Shown piece by piece: positions 16,133 through 23,899 of a DNA stretch of 64,000 nucleotides. Under the pieces are notes generated by a model. The model saw nothing but the letters and a program-made list of their open reading frames with translations. It made no database searches and was not told the DNA's origin. This stretch comes from Actinomyces faecalis (GTDB lineage: Bacteria; Actinomycetota; Actinomycetes; Actinomycetales; Actinomycetaceae). The position numbers were made by a program, and so were the translations under genes. The stretch is taken from positions 1,302,001 to 1,366,000 of the forward strand of contig NZ_CP063418.1 of the NCBI RefSeq assembly GCF_013184985.2. Reading direction: 5' to 3'. Each line of letters begins with the position of its first letter. The first letter of the stretch is position 1.

Positions 16133-17749
16133 GTGCATTCGAAACAGTGGCGAAGGCGCCACGGGCAGATGCTGCTGATTGGTGAGCAGGCGATCGGTGA
16201 GATGGGGAAGCAGTGCAGTTTCATTGTCTTTCCATACCTGCTTGTCCATGTCTATGGCATCGGGGCAGGTGAGCTCGCTGCAGTCACTGCTGGTGGATCG
16301 GCTTGCGCCGTCCTCGGTTCGTTAGCGTTGTCTGTCGGTGCGCGGGTACTAGGCGCCCGGCTCGTGGCAGTCATCGGTGCGTTCGCGACAGCGGTCTGTC
16401 TCAGTCTGGTTGCACTGTCGCCGACGCGTGCCGCCTGGGCCGTCAGCATCGTCGTCGCTGCTTACGTGACCGTGTGCGCTCTTGGCTCGTCGTACTCGAT
16501 CGGCGTCGCTCATGCGGTGAGGGTTGTCGCTGGACATGAGCATGACCTTTGTGTTCTCAACGGTCGTCGGAGCCTGGTTCGTGCCGGCGCCTCTGTCCTG
16601 GGACCTTCGTTAGTTGGTCTCGCACTGATCGTGATCTCCTCCCAGGCTTTGCTGGCCGCGGACGCACTGACATGGCTGGTTTCAGCAGCTGTGTTCTCGT
16701 TGCTCATCACGCAGGACGCCGAGGCCCGTCGGCATCACTGTCAACCTCCTCAGGACACCGGTCGTGACAGACGAGGCAGCCGCATCGGTCTTGCTCGAAG
16801 GGCTCTGGCTGTCAGCTTGCCCTCTCAGGACAGCACTGCTGTAGTGATCGGCATGCTGGCCCCAGGAGCTCTGGCCTTTGCTCGGCGCCTGGTGATGACA
16901 CTGCTACCTTTTCTCCTCCTGACTGTCATCTCCGCCGATTCTGTTAGCTATGGCGTGGTCTACAGCTGTGGGGGAATCGGCTACGTTGCTGGTGGGCTTC
17001 TGTGTTCGGTGCGACTCAAGACGCTGGCTCGGCCAGGCAGAACAGAGAGCGTCATTGCCTTGTTGGCGGGCTTGTCCGCGGCATGTCTCGTCGTCATGCT
17101 TGCGACAACCTCCGGCTACGTGATCGGCGCCGGACTCTTTGCAGGGGTGTCTGGAGCACTCGGACTGGTTGTCGATGTCGTTGTCACGACTAAGCGTCAG
17201 GTGGTCCTGGCCGCAGCAGACCTGTCATCGGTGACAAGCCTGGCTGACTCCTTCGAGACGATTGGCTCACTAGGAGGTGCCGCGGTTGCTGGGGTACTCG
17301 CGTCACTGTGGTCGAGCCGATACGCGCTCTTGGGCTCATCAGCGCTGTACTTGCTCCTGGCCATCGGCTGCTGCGTGGTCGCGCACCGGGGCACGTCACG
17401 ATCACGCGAAGGCTGGTCATCCCCGCGTCTACCACGGCTACGGAGAAGAGGCCTGAGAAGAAGTACCTCCGGTGGGACTCGAACCCACAACGCTCCGATT
17501 TTGAGTCGGATGCCTCTACCAATTGGGCTACGGAGGCGCCGCTGCTGCCAGGCGCGACACCATCGCGCGACAACGACGGCGACCATACTACAATTGCCGC
17601 GTGACTACCGAGCCCAGCACCAAACGCCGTGTCCTTGTCGCCGAGGACGAGACCCTCATCCGCCTCGACATCGTCGAGACCCTGACGGAGGCCGGCTACG
17701 AGGTCGTCGGAGAGGCCGCCGACGGCGAGCAGGCCGTGGCCCTCGCTGA
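16133..17749 (+). CDS. MFS-type exporter, probably acquired; reads into the tRNA gene
   Basis: Residues 1 to about 425 form a polytopic membrane protein with some 10-12 hydrophobic segments and the layout of a major facilitator exporter; the substrate is unknown. The GTG start is supported by a TACTCT hexamer at 16121-16126, 6 bases upstream. Codon use is visibly more AT-rich than that of its neighbours (many TTG, TGT, GTT, ACT codons), suggesting transfer. After the last helix ('LYLLLAIGCCVVAHRG', near 17390) the frame has no stop: it runs through the antisense of tRNA-Leu and out of frame into pdtaR, ending at 17749. About 110 C-terminal residues are therefore probably not native. The gene could be a 3'-truncated relic or encode a protein with a basic tail. 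Confidence 0.62.
   Translation: MHSKQWRRRHGQMLLIGEQAIGEMGKQCSFIVFPYLLVHVYGIGAGELAAVTAGGSACAVLGSLALSVGARVLGARLVAVIGAFATAVCLSLVALSPTRAAWAVSIVVAAYVTVCALGSSYSIGVAHAVRVVAGHEHDLCVLNGRRSLVRAGASVLGPSLVGLALIVISSQALLAADALTWLVSAAVFSLLITQDAEARRHHCQPPQDTGRDRRGSRIGLARRALAVSLPSQDSTAVVIGMLAPGALAFARRLVMTLLPFLLLTVISADSVSYGVVYSCGGIGYVAGGLLCSVRLKTLARPGRTESVIALLAGLSAACLVVMLATTSGYVIGAGLFAGVSGALGLVVDVVVTTKRQVVLAAADLSSVTSLADSFETIGSLGGAAVAGVLASLWSSRYALLGSSALYLLLAIGCCVVAHRGTSRSREGWSSPRLPRLRRRGLRRSTSGGTRTHNAPILSRMPLPIGLRRRRCCQARHHRATTTATILQLPRDYRAQHQTPCPCRRGRDPHPPRHRRDPDGGRLRGRRRGRRRRAGRGPR
17464..17537 (-). tRNA. tRNA with anticodon CAA (Leu), short variable arm
   Basis: The reverse strand folds into a cloverleaf: acceptor GCCTCCG/CGGAGGT, discriminator A, anticodon stem TCCGA/TCGGA with loop CTCAAAA (anticodon CAA, decoding UUG), and T-arm GTGGG-TTCGAGT-CCCAC. 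The variable region is only GCGTT (5 bases), whereas bacterial tRNA-Leu normally has a long variable arm. CCA is not encoded. It lies antisense to the tail of the MFS reading frame and upstream of pdtaR. Confidence 0.88.
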
Positions 17750-18200
17750 CGAGCTCGAGCCCGACCTGTGCGTCATGGACGTCAAGATGCCCGTCATGGA
17801 CGGCATCACGGCAGCCGAGAAGATCCTGGACAACCACTCCGTCGCCGTCGTCATGCTGACGGCCTTCTCCCAGACCGAGATCGTCGAGCGTGCCAGCGCC
17901 GCCGGCGCCATGGCGTACGTTGTCAAGCCCTTCACGCCCGCTGACCTCGTTCCCGCCCTGGAGATCGCGGCCTCGCGCCACGAGGAGATCCAGTCCCTGG
18001 AGAACGAGATCAGCGACCTACAGGAGCGCTTCGAGACGCGCAAGCGCGTGGACCGCGCCAAGGGCCTGCTGATGGAGAAGATGGGCCTGAGCGAGCCCGA
18101 GGCCTTCCGCTGGCTGCAGAAGACCTCGATGAACCGTCGCCTGACCATGCGTGAGGTCGCTGACGCCGTCATCGAGCAGGTCGGTGCCGCCGAGGAGTAG
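17601..18200 (+). CDS. pdtaR: PdtaR-type response regulator with ANTAR domain
   Basis: Two-component response regulator of 199 aa that acts by RNA binding (antitermination). Residues 9-125 are a receiver domain with acidic pocket 'AEDE' (14-17) and phosphoacceptor Asp60 ('VMDVKMPVMDG'), then Thr and Lys in 'MLTAFS' and 'YVVKPF'. A coiled stretch leads to a C-terminal ANTAR domain ('RVDRAKGLLMEKMGLSEPEA' and 'MREVADAVIEQV'). It matches mycobacterial Rv1626. The GTG start is fixed by TACAAT at 17589-17594, 6 bases upstream (leaderless). The cognate kinase (PdtaS type) is not in this window. Its position upstream of polA is conserved in actinobacteria. Confidence 0.93.
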   Translation: MTTEPSTKRRVLVAEDETLIRLDIVETLTEAGYEVVGEAADGEQAVALADELEPDLCVMDVKMPVMDGITAAEKILDNHSVAVVMLTAFSQTEIVERASAAGAMAYVVKPFTPADLVPALEIAASRHEEIQSLENEISDLQERFETRKRVDRAKGLLMEKMGLSEPEAFRWLQKTSMNRRLTMREVADAVIEQVGAAEE

Positions 18201-18239
18201 CGAAGGCGGTCGCGGTCAGGTACCGCGCGCAGTTGAGAG

Positions 18240-18296
18240 ACGTCGGTGCGGCGTGATCTCGTGCCCCGGTGGTACGGGCTCACGCCGCACCGACGT
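18240..18296. terminator. bidirectional terminator-like hairpin
   Basis: Arms 18240-18256 and 18280-18296 pair perfectly over 17 bases around a 23-base loop. It sits between the convergent pdtaR (+) and thioesterase (-) genes, so it can serve both. No long U-tract is present on either side. Confidence 0.7.
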
Positions 18297-18304
18297 TCGT
18301 GCGT

Positions 18305-18748
18305 CTACCCAGCAGGGGTGAACAGGCTGCGCAAGGTGCCGCGTGCGGCCAGGTGACCGGCCTCGTCGCAGACGGCCACCTCGTAGACGGCGGTACGTCG
18401 TCCGACGTGGACAGGCGTGGCCACGGCGGTAACGAGCCCATGGCGTACCGGCCGCAGGTGGCTGACCTGGAGCTCGGCACCCACCGGGACCGTGCCCTGT
18501 GGCGCTGCCTCACGCGCGGCCACGGAGGCAGCGGTCTCGACCAGCGCGGCGGTGGCGCCGCCGTGGAGGATCCCGACCACCTGGCGCGCGCCCTCGACCG
18601 GCATCCGCACCTGCGTGCGCTCGGCGCCGCGCTCAGTGACCTCCATCCCCAGGGTGGTCATGAGGGTCCCGCGCTCGGCCTCCTGGAGGGTCGGTGACTG
18701 CTCAGGAGAGGAGGCAGCGGGGGGACAGGCAGACTCGGTCGGGCTCAT
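18305..18748 (-). CDS. PaaI-like hotdog-fold thioesterase
   Basis: Acyl-CoA thioesterase of the hotdog fold, 147 aa. The central helix and active-site turn 'VVGILHGGATAALVETAAS' match the PaaI/YbgC group 'HGGxxxxLxDxA'; Glu stands where many members have Asp or Glu. The strand 'LQVSHLRPVRHG' is the usual second half. The ATG at 18748 is chosen from several upstream in-frame starts because it gives the family N-terminus and has a CAGCCT hexamer ending 6 bases upstream (18760-18755), which overlaps the polA -10 on the other strand. Natural substrate unknown. The pair pdtaR-PaaI-polA is a recurring actinobacterial arrangement. Confidence 0.82.
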   Translation of the reverse strand: MSPTESACPPAASSPEQSPTLQEAERGTLMTTLGMEVTERGAERTQVRMPVEGARQVVGILHGGATAALVETAASVAAREAAPQGTVPVGAELQVSHLRPVRHGLVTAVATPVHVGRRTAVYEVAVCDEAGHLAARGTLRSLFTPAG

Positions 18749-18765
18749 ACCCGTAGGCTGGCACG
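18749..18765. promoter_or_regulatory. divergent leaderless promoters sharing one -10 region
   Basis: Only 17 bases separate the thioesterase ATG (18748, minus) from the polA GTG (18766, plus). On the plus strand TAGGCT (18754-18759) ends 6 bases before polA; on the minus strand CAGCCT (18760-18755) ends 6 bases before the thioesterase start. The two -10 hexamers occupy the same base pairs, so RNA polymerase could initiate in only one direction at a time. Confidence 0.6.
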
Positions 18766-21561
18766 GTGAGCACCACCTCGACCACCCCTGACCAACCCGG
18801 TAACGACGTCGCACGCCCCGCTTCAGGACGGCTGCTGCTCATCGACGGCCACTCCATGGCCTTCCGCGCCTTCTTCGCGCTACCGGTGGACTCCTTCACC
18901 ACCTCCACCGGCCAGGCGACCAACGCCGTCCACGGCTTCACCTCCATGTTCCTCTCGCTCCTGGAGCAGGAGCAGCCCACCCACGTGGCGGTGGCCTTCG
19001 ACCTGCCGGGCGGCACCTTCCGCACCCAGGAGTACGCCGACTACAAGGGCACGCGTGACGAGACCCCGCAGCCCTTCATCGGCCAGATCGAGCTGATCGA
19101 GGAGATGCTCACCGCCTTCGGCGTGCGCTCAGTGACGGCACCGGGGTTCGAGGCCGACGACATCCTGGCGACCCTGGCCACCCAGGCGCAGGGGGAGGAC
19201 ATGGAGGTCCTCATCTGCTCGGGTGACCGCGACTCCTTCCAGACCGTCACGGACCGCTGTACGGTGCTCTACCCCGTCAAGGGCGTGTCCACCCTGCGCC
19301 GGATGACGCCGCAGGAGGTCCAGGAGCGCTACGGCGTGCCGCCCGAGCGCTACCCGCACCTGGCGGCCCTGGTAGGGGAGACGAGCGACAACCTGCCGGG
19401 AGTGCCCGGGGTCGGCCCGAAGACGGCGGCGAAGTGGATCAACCTCTACGACGGGCTGGAGGGTGTCATCGCCCACGCCGAGCAGATCAAGGGCAAGGCC
19501 GGGCAGAACCTGCGGGACCACCTTGACGACGTCATCCGCAACCGCCGGCTCAACCGGCTGCGCACGGACCTTGACCTGGGCATCGACCCGCTCAGGGACC
19601 TGCGCACGCCGCTTGCGGACCGCAGCGCCGTGGCCCGGGTGATGGAGAGCCTGGAGCTTCGCACGCTCCACCAACGGGCTCTGCGGGTACTGAGCTTCTC
19701 CGACACCGCTGACCACGCCCAGGAGGTCAGGGGGGAGGGGGCTCCACGTGCTGCCCTGGAGGACCTCGAGGTCGTTGCGCTGGGACGTGAGGTGGCGCCG
19801 GGACAGGTCGAGCGCTGGCTCCACCGTCACCTGGGCGACGCCGGCGTGCCCATCGGCCTCGACGTCGTCGGCACGCTCGCACCCGGACGCGGTGACGCCC
19901 AGGTGGTGTCGGTGTCCGACGGCGTACGCGCCCTGGTGATGGACATGACTCTCATGCTTGCCGCGGACGAGCAGGCGCTGGACGAGCTCTTGTCGGACCC
20001 GGACCACCCCAAGGTGGTTGCCGACGCCAAGGGGACCTGGCACGCCCTGCACGGACGCGGTGTCCGACTGGACGGCGTCGTGGCGGATCCGGCCCTGGCT
20101 GCCTACCTGTGCCGCCCGGAGCAGCGCACCTACGACGTCGCCACGCTGGCGGAGCGCTGGCTCGGCCTGGACCTGGAGTCCCTGGCCCAGGCCGAGGAGG
20201 AGGCGCAGAGCGTCTTCGACCTGGAGTCACTGGCTGAGGGCACGGCGCCGCGGACCCTGGTCGCCTCCGCTCGACGCGCCGCCTCGCTGCTGGCGCTGCA
20301 GGAGGTGCTGGACAGGCAGATGGCCGAGCGTGGGGCCCAGACCCTGTACACCGAGCTGGAGATGCCGGTGGCGGCGTGCCTGGCGGAGATGGAGGACGCG
20401 GGGATCGCCGTCGACGACTCCGTGCTGTCCGCCCGTGAGACCGAGCTTGACGCCCGGGTGACGCACGCGGCTGAGGCGGCCTTCGCCGCCGCTGGTCACG
20501 AGCTCAACCTCTCCAGCCCCAAGCAGCTTCAGGCCGTCCTCTTCGACGAGCTGGAGATGCCCAGGACACGGCGCACCAAGCGCGGTTACACCACGGACGC
20601 CGAGGCCCTGGCGGCCCTGTACGCCAAGACCGGTCACCCCTTCCTGGAGAGCCTGCTGGAGCACCGCGACGCCATCAAGCTGCGTCAGACGATCGAGGGC
20701 CTGCGCAAGGCGGTGCTGCCCGACGGGCGTGTCCACACCACCTTCCAGCAGACCGTGGCAGCCACCGGACGGCTGTCCTCGACCGACCCGAACCTGCAGA
20801 ACATCCCCGCCCGCACGGAGGAGGGGATGCGGGTCCGAGAGGCCTTCACGGTGGGGCAGGGCTACGAGTGCCTGCTGACAGCCGACTACTCCCAGATCGA
20901 GATGCGTATCATGGCTCACCTCTCTGGCGACCAGGCGCTTATCGACGCCTTCCGCTCAGGGGAGGACCTCCACCGCTACGTCGCCGCTATGGTGCACGGG
21001 ATCGACGTCGCTGACGTCACCGCCGAGCAGCGCAGCCACGTCAAGGCCATGAGCTACGGGCTGGCCTACGGACTGTCCACCTACGGCCTGGCCCGGCAGC
21101 TGGGGATCGACAACGCCGAGGCCTCTGGGCTGCGCGACGCCTACTTCGCCCGGTTCGGTGCCGTGCACGACTACCTGGAGTCCGTGGTCGCCCAGGCCCG
21201 CCGTGACGGGTGGACCCAGACGATGTTCGGGCGTCGCCGCTACCTGCCGGACCTGACCAGTGACAACCGCCAGCGTCGCGAGATGGCGGAGAGGGCTGCG
21301 CTCAACGCCCCGATCCAGGGCAGTGCGGCGGATATCGTCAAGAAGGCGATGATCGACGTCGCTGACGCGTTGGCAGAGGCCGGGCTGGCCTCACGCATCC
21401 TGCTGCAGATCCACGACGAGCTCCTCCTGGAGGTGGCGCCGGGTGAGGCTGACGCCGTCGAGGAGCTGGTGCGTGCTCGTATGGCTGACGCGGCTGACCT
21501 GTCCGTGCCGCTGGACGTCTCGGTGGGGCGCGGGGCCACGTGGAGGGCTGCTGCCCACTGA
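18766..21561 (+). CDS. polA: DNA polymerase I
   Basis: Repair and Okazaki-fragment polymerase of 931 aa. Residues about 20-310 are the 5'-3' exonuclease ('LLIDGHSMAFRAFFA', 'FEADDILATLA', 'GDRDSFQ'). Residues about 325-520 correspond to the 3'-5' exonuclease fold, but the metal-binding 'DxE' is replaced ('IGLDVVGTL'), so proofreading is probably inactive, as in other actinobacterial PolA. The polymerase domain has 'TGRLSSTDPNLQNIP', motif A 'DYSQIEMRIMAHLSG' starting at Asp707, the O-helix 'VKAMSYGLAYGLSTYG' and motif C 'QIHDELLLEV'. The GTG start is supported by TAGGCT at 18754-18759. Confidence 0.97.
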   Translation: MSTTSTTPDQPGNDVARPASGRLLLIDGHSMAFRAFFALPVDSFTTSTGQATNAVHGFTSMFLSLLEQEQPTHVAVAFDLPGGTFRTQEYADYKGTRDETPQPFIGQIELIEEMLTAFGVRSVTAPGFEADDILATLATQAQGEDMEVLICSGDRDSFQTVTDRCTVLYPVKGVSTLRRMTPQEVQERYGVPPERYPHLAALVGETSDNLPGVPGVGPKTAAKWINLYDGLEGVIAHAEQIKGKAGQNLRDHLDDVIRNRRLNRLRTDLDLGIDPLRDLRTPLADRSAVARVMESLELRTLHQRALRVLSFSDTADHAQEVRGEGAPRAALEDLEVVALGREVAPGQVERWLHRHLGDAGVPIGLDVVGTLAPGRGDAQVVSVSDGVRALVMDMTLMLAADEQALDELLSDPDHPKVVADAKGTWHALHGRGVRLDGVVADPALAAYLCRPEQRTYDVATLAERWLGLDLESLAQAEEEAQSVFDLESLAEGTAPRTLVASARRAASLLALQEVLDRQMAERGAQTLYTELEMPVAACLAEMEDAGIAVDDSVLSARETELDARVTHAAEAAFAAAGHELNLSSPKQLQAVLFDELEMPRTRRTKRGYTTDAEALAALYAKTGHPFLESLLEHRDAIKLRQTIEGLRKAVLPDGRVHTTFQQTVAATGRLSSTDPNLQNIPARTEEGMRVREAFTVGQGYECLLTADYSQIEMRIMAHLSGDQALIDAFRSGEDLHRYVAAMVHGIDVADVTAEQRSHVKAMSYGLAYGLSTYGLARQLGIDNAEASGLRDAYFARFGAVHDYLESVVAQARRDGWTQTMFGRRRYLPDLTSDNRQRREMAERAALNAPIQGSAADIVKKAMIDVADALAEAGLASRILLQIHDELLLEVAPGEADAVEELVRARMADAADLSVPLDVSVGRGATWRAAAH

Positions 21562-21695
21562 GGCGGGCCGGTGGCGGGCCCGTGGCGGCCTGGACGGCTG
21601 CGCCGACGACGGCCTTCAGGAAACGTGAGCGATTCCACGCCAACGGCTCGCTGTTGGGGGAGGGTCTGAGGGGGCGAGGCCTGGGAGGACCCTGG

Positions 21696-21833
21696 TAGAG
21701 TCACGCGGGTGCGTCCCAGGTCCTCGACCAGAGGACCAACCGCACCGTGGGCCAGTCCGGGCTGGTTCGCGCGAGGGGGACGCATGGTTTCTGCTGACCC
21801 GACCCACCAGTCCGTATTCGGAGCACCTACTCA
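21696..21833 (+). promoter_or_regulatory. rpsA promoter and structured 5' leader
   Basis: A TAGAGT -10 (21696-21701) implies a leader of about 125 bases before rpsA, unusual in this window where most transcripts look leaderless. The leader can close on itself: an 8-bp helix pairs 21710-21717 with 21777-21784, enclosing a perfect 7-bp hairpin (21719-21725 with 21731-21737) and a weaker hairpin (21752-21755 with 21762-21765). This three-way shape resembles an autoregulatory ribosomal-protein leader, but I do not recognise a named family. Confidence 0.45.
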
Positions 21834-23285
21834 ATGACCACAACCACGCCCAGCCCCGCCCCGGTCGCCGTCAACGACATCGGCTCGACCGAGGAGATCC
21901 TCGCCGCCGTCGACGAGACCATGAAGTACTTCGATGACGGCGACATCGTCGAGGGCACTGTCGTCAAGGTCGACCGTGACGAGGTCCTCCTCGACATCGG
22001 CTACAAGACCGAGGGCGTCATCCTCGCTCGCGAGCTGTCCATCAAGCACGACGTCGACCCCGACGAGATCGTCTCCCTCGGTGACGAGATCGAGGCCCTT
22101 GTCCTTCAGAAGGAGGACAAGGAGGGACGCCTGCTCCTGAGCAAGAAGCGCGCCCAGTACGAGCGTGCCTGGGGCACGATCGAGCGCGTCAAGGAGGAGG
22201 ACGGCGTCGTCACCGGTACCGTCATCGAGGTCGTCAAGGGCGGTCTCATCCTCGACATCGGCCTGCGCGGTTTCCTGCCCGCCTCGCTGGTGGAGATGCG
22301 TCGCGTCCGCGACCTCCAGCCCTACGTCGGCCGCGAGCTCGAGGCCAAGATCATCGAGCTGGACAAGAACCGCAACAACGTGGTCCTGTCCCGCCGCGCC
22401 TGGCTCGAGCAGACCCAGTCCGAGGTCCGCACCAACTTCCTCCAGACCCTGCAGAAGGGTCAGGTCCGCACCGGTGTGGTCTCCTCCATCGTCAACTTCG
22501 GTGCCTTCGTGGACCTGGGTGGCGTCGACGGTCTCGTCCACGTCTCCGAGCTGTCCTGGAAGCACATCGACCACCCGTCCGAGGTCGTCGAGGTCGGTCA
22601 GGAGGTCACCGTCGAGGTTCTCGACGTCGACTTCGACCGCGAGCGTGTCTCCCTGTCGCTCAAGGCGACCCAGGAGGACCCGTGGCAGGCCTTCGCCCGC
22701 ACCCACGCCATCGGCCAGGTCGTGCCCGGCAAGGTCACCAAGCTCGTTCCCTTCGGTGCGTTCGTGCGTGTCGAGGACGGCATCGAGGGCCTGGTCCACA
22801 TCTCCGAGCTGGCCCAGCGCCACGTCGAGGTGCCCGAGCAGGTCGTCAAGGTCGGCGAGGAGGTCTTCGTCAAGGTCATCGACATCGACCTGGAGCGTCG
22901 CCGCATCTCCCTGTCGCTCAAGCAGGCCAACGAGGGCGTCGACCCCGCCTCCGAGGACTTCGACCCCTCGCTGTACGGCATGGCTGCCGAGTACGACGAG
23001 AACGGCAACTACAAGTACCCCGAGGGCTTCGACCCGGAGACCAACGAGTGGCTCGAGGGCTACGACGCCCAGCGCGAGGCCTGGGAGGCCGAGTACGCGG
23101 CTGCCCACGCCCGCTGGGAGGCCCACAAGGCTCAGGTCGCCAAGGCGCTGGAGGAGGAGACCGAGGCTGGCGAGACCGCCGCTGCTGGCTCTGCCTCCTA
23201 CTCCTCGGCCCCGGCCGAGTCCACCGGCACCCTGGCCTCCGACGAGGCCCTGGCTGCCCTGCGCGAGAAGCTGACCGGCAACTGA
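21834..23285 (+). CDS. rpsA: 30S ribosomal protein S1
   Basis: RNA-binding ribosomal protein S1, 483 aa, with four S1/OB repeats at about residues 33-105, 120-190, 205-275 and 290-360; each shows the S1 pattern, for example 'GIVSSIVNFGAFVDLGGVDG' in near-match form and 'VHISELAQRHVEVPEQV'. The C-terminal 120 residues are acidic and Tyr/Glu-rich, as in actinobacterial S1, and end in a short helix 'DEALAALREKL'. The N-terminal stretch to 'GSTEEILAAVDETMKYF' is family-typical. It is preceded by a structured leader and followed by a strong hairpin; the normally adjacent coaE is displaced by two inserted genes. Confidence 0.97.
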   Translation: MTTTTPSPAPVAVNDIGSTEEILAAVDETMKYFDDGDIVEGTVVKVDRDEVLLDIGYKTEGVILARELSIKHDVDPDEIVSLGDEIEALVLQKEDKEGRLLLSKKRAQYERAWGTIERVKEEDGVVTGTVIEVVKGGLILDIGLRGFLPASLVEMRRVRDLQPYVGRELEAKIIELDKNRNNVVLSRRAWLEQTQSEVRTNFLQTLQKGQVRTGVVSSIVNFGAFVDLGGVDGLVHVSELSWKHIDHPSEVVEVGQEVTVEVLDVDFDRERVSLSLKATQEDPWQAFARTHAIGQVVPGKVTKLVPFGAFVRVEDGIEGLVHISELAQRHVEVPEQVVKVGEEVFVKVIDIDLERRRISLSLKQANEGVDPASEDFDPSLYGMAAEYDENGNYKYPEGFDPETNEWLEGYDAQREAWEAEYAAAHARWEAHKAQVAKALEEETEAGETAAAGSASYSSAPAESTGTLASDEALAALREKLTGN

Positions 23286-23332
23286 GTCGGGTAGCGTGCT
23301 GAACTGACGAGGCAGCTCAGCAACCAGCATCA

Positions 23333-23370
23333 ATCTGGCCCCGTCCACCATCAGGTGGGCGGGGCCAGAT
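23333..23370 (+). terminator. terminator hairpin after rpsA
   Basis: A 17-bp stem (23333-23349 with 23354-23370, one G-U pair) around the loop ATCA. No U-run follows; the next promoter (TAGGTT at 23378-23383) starts 8 bases later. Confidence 0.75.
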
Positions 23371-23390
23371 CGTGTGCTAGGTTCATCTGG

Positions 23391-23434
23391 CGCCGGGACG
23401 ACCCGGTGACGACGACGCACGCGGGGACGGCCCC
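23391..23434 (+). promoter_or_regulatory. guanidine-II (mini-ykkC) riboswitch
   Basis: Two GC-rich stem-loops with ACGR tetraloops lie in the leader of the gdx gene. The first is 23391-23408 (7 bp including one G-U, loop ACGA at 23398-23401), the second 23423-23434 (4 bp, loop ACGG at 23427-23430). Both contain the core GGGACGRCCC, the diagnostic element of the guanidine-II class. A TAGGTT -10 at 23378-23383 places the 5' end of the RNA at the first stem. The Shine-Dalgarno site (about 23446-23452) follows directly, which suggests control at translation initiation. Guanidinium binding would be expected to switch on the exporter. Confidence 0.82.
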
Positions 23435-23458
23435 CACCAGCACGGAAAGGGACTGGTC

Positions 23459-23785
23459 ATGTCCTGGATCGTCCTCATCATCTCTGGAATGTTTGAGGCC
23501 GTGTGGGCCACGGCGATGAGCCGCTCCGAAGGATTCACCCGTCTCATTCCCAGCCTCGTCTTCGCCGTCAGCTGCCTGATCTCCATGGGCGGATTGGCAT
23601 ACGCACTGCGAGAGATTCCCGTGGGTACTGGCTACGCCGTTTGGACGGCTATCGGCGCCGCCACGACCATCACGTGGGCCATGGTCACTGGCGCGGAGTC
23701 GACATCTGTCGTCAAGGTTCTCCTTCTGATCGGTCTGATGTCCTGCGTGGTCGGTCTCAAACTCATGTCGGACGCTGAGCATTAA
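23459..23785 (+). CDS. gdx: Gdx (SugE-type) guanidinium exporter, SMR family
   Basis: Four-helix small multidrug resistance protein of 108 aa, closely matching the SugE/Gdx subgroup that exports guanidinium in exchange for protons. The start 'MSWIVLIISGMFEAVWATAM' contains the essential membrane Glu13; 'GFTRLIPS' and 'IPVGTGYAVWTAIGA' are subgroup signatures. The gene sits behind a guanidine-II riboswitch, which strongly supports the assignment. Base composition is more AT-rich than in rpsA and coaE, and the gene interrupts the usual rpsA-coaE order, which suggests insertion. An AAAGGGA Shine-Dalgarno lies 6 bases upstream of the ATG. Confidence 0.93.
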   Translation: MSWIVLIISGMFEAVWATAMSRSEGFTRLIPSLVFAVSCLISMGGLAYALREIPVGTGYAVWTAIGAATTITWAMVTGAESTSVVKVLLLIGLMSCVVGLKLMSDAEH

Positions 23786-23899
23786 GGCTTCGGCGCCGGT
23801 TGCTCCGGCCTGTCACGATGGCGCGTCCTACGCGCCGTAGTGCCCACCTCGTCGGCTAGCTGCGTCGTCTCACCCGAACGTGACCACTAGGCTCGTCAC

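Noticed and set aside
16000..17540. Attachment-site duplication of the tRNA-Leu 3' end around the MFS gene
   Set aside because: I looked for a second copy of the T-arm/acceptor sequence between pyk and the MFS gene and saw none.
21831..23420. Minus-strand open frame opposite rpsA
   Set aside because: Highly repetitive Leu/Val/Asp translation mirrors the S1 repeats; no independent start signal.
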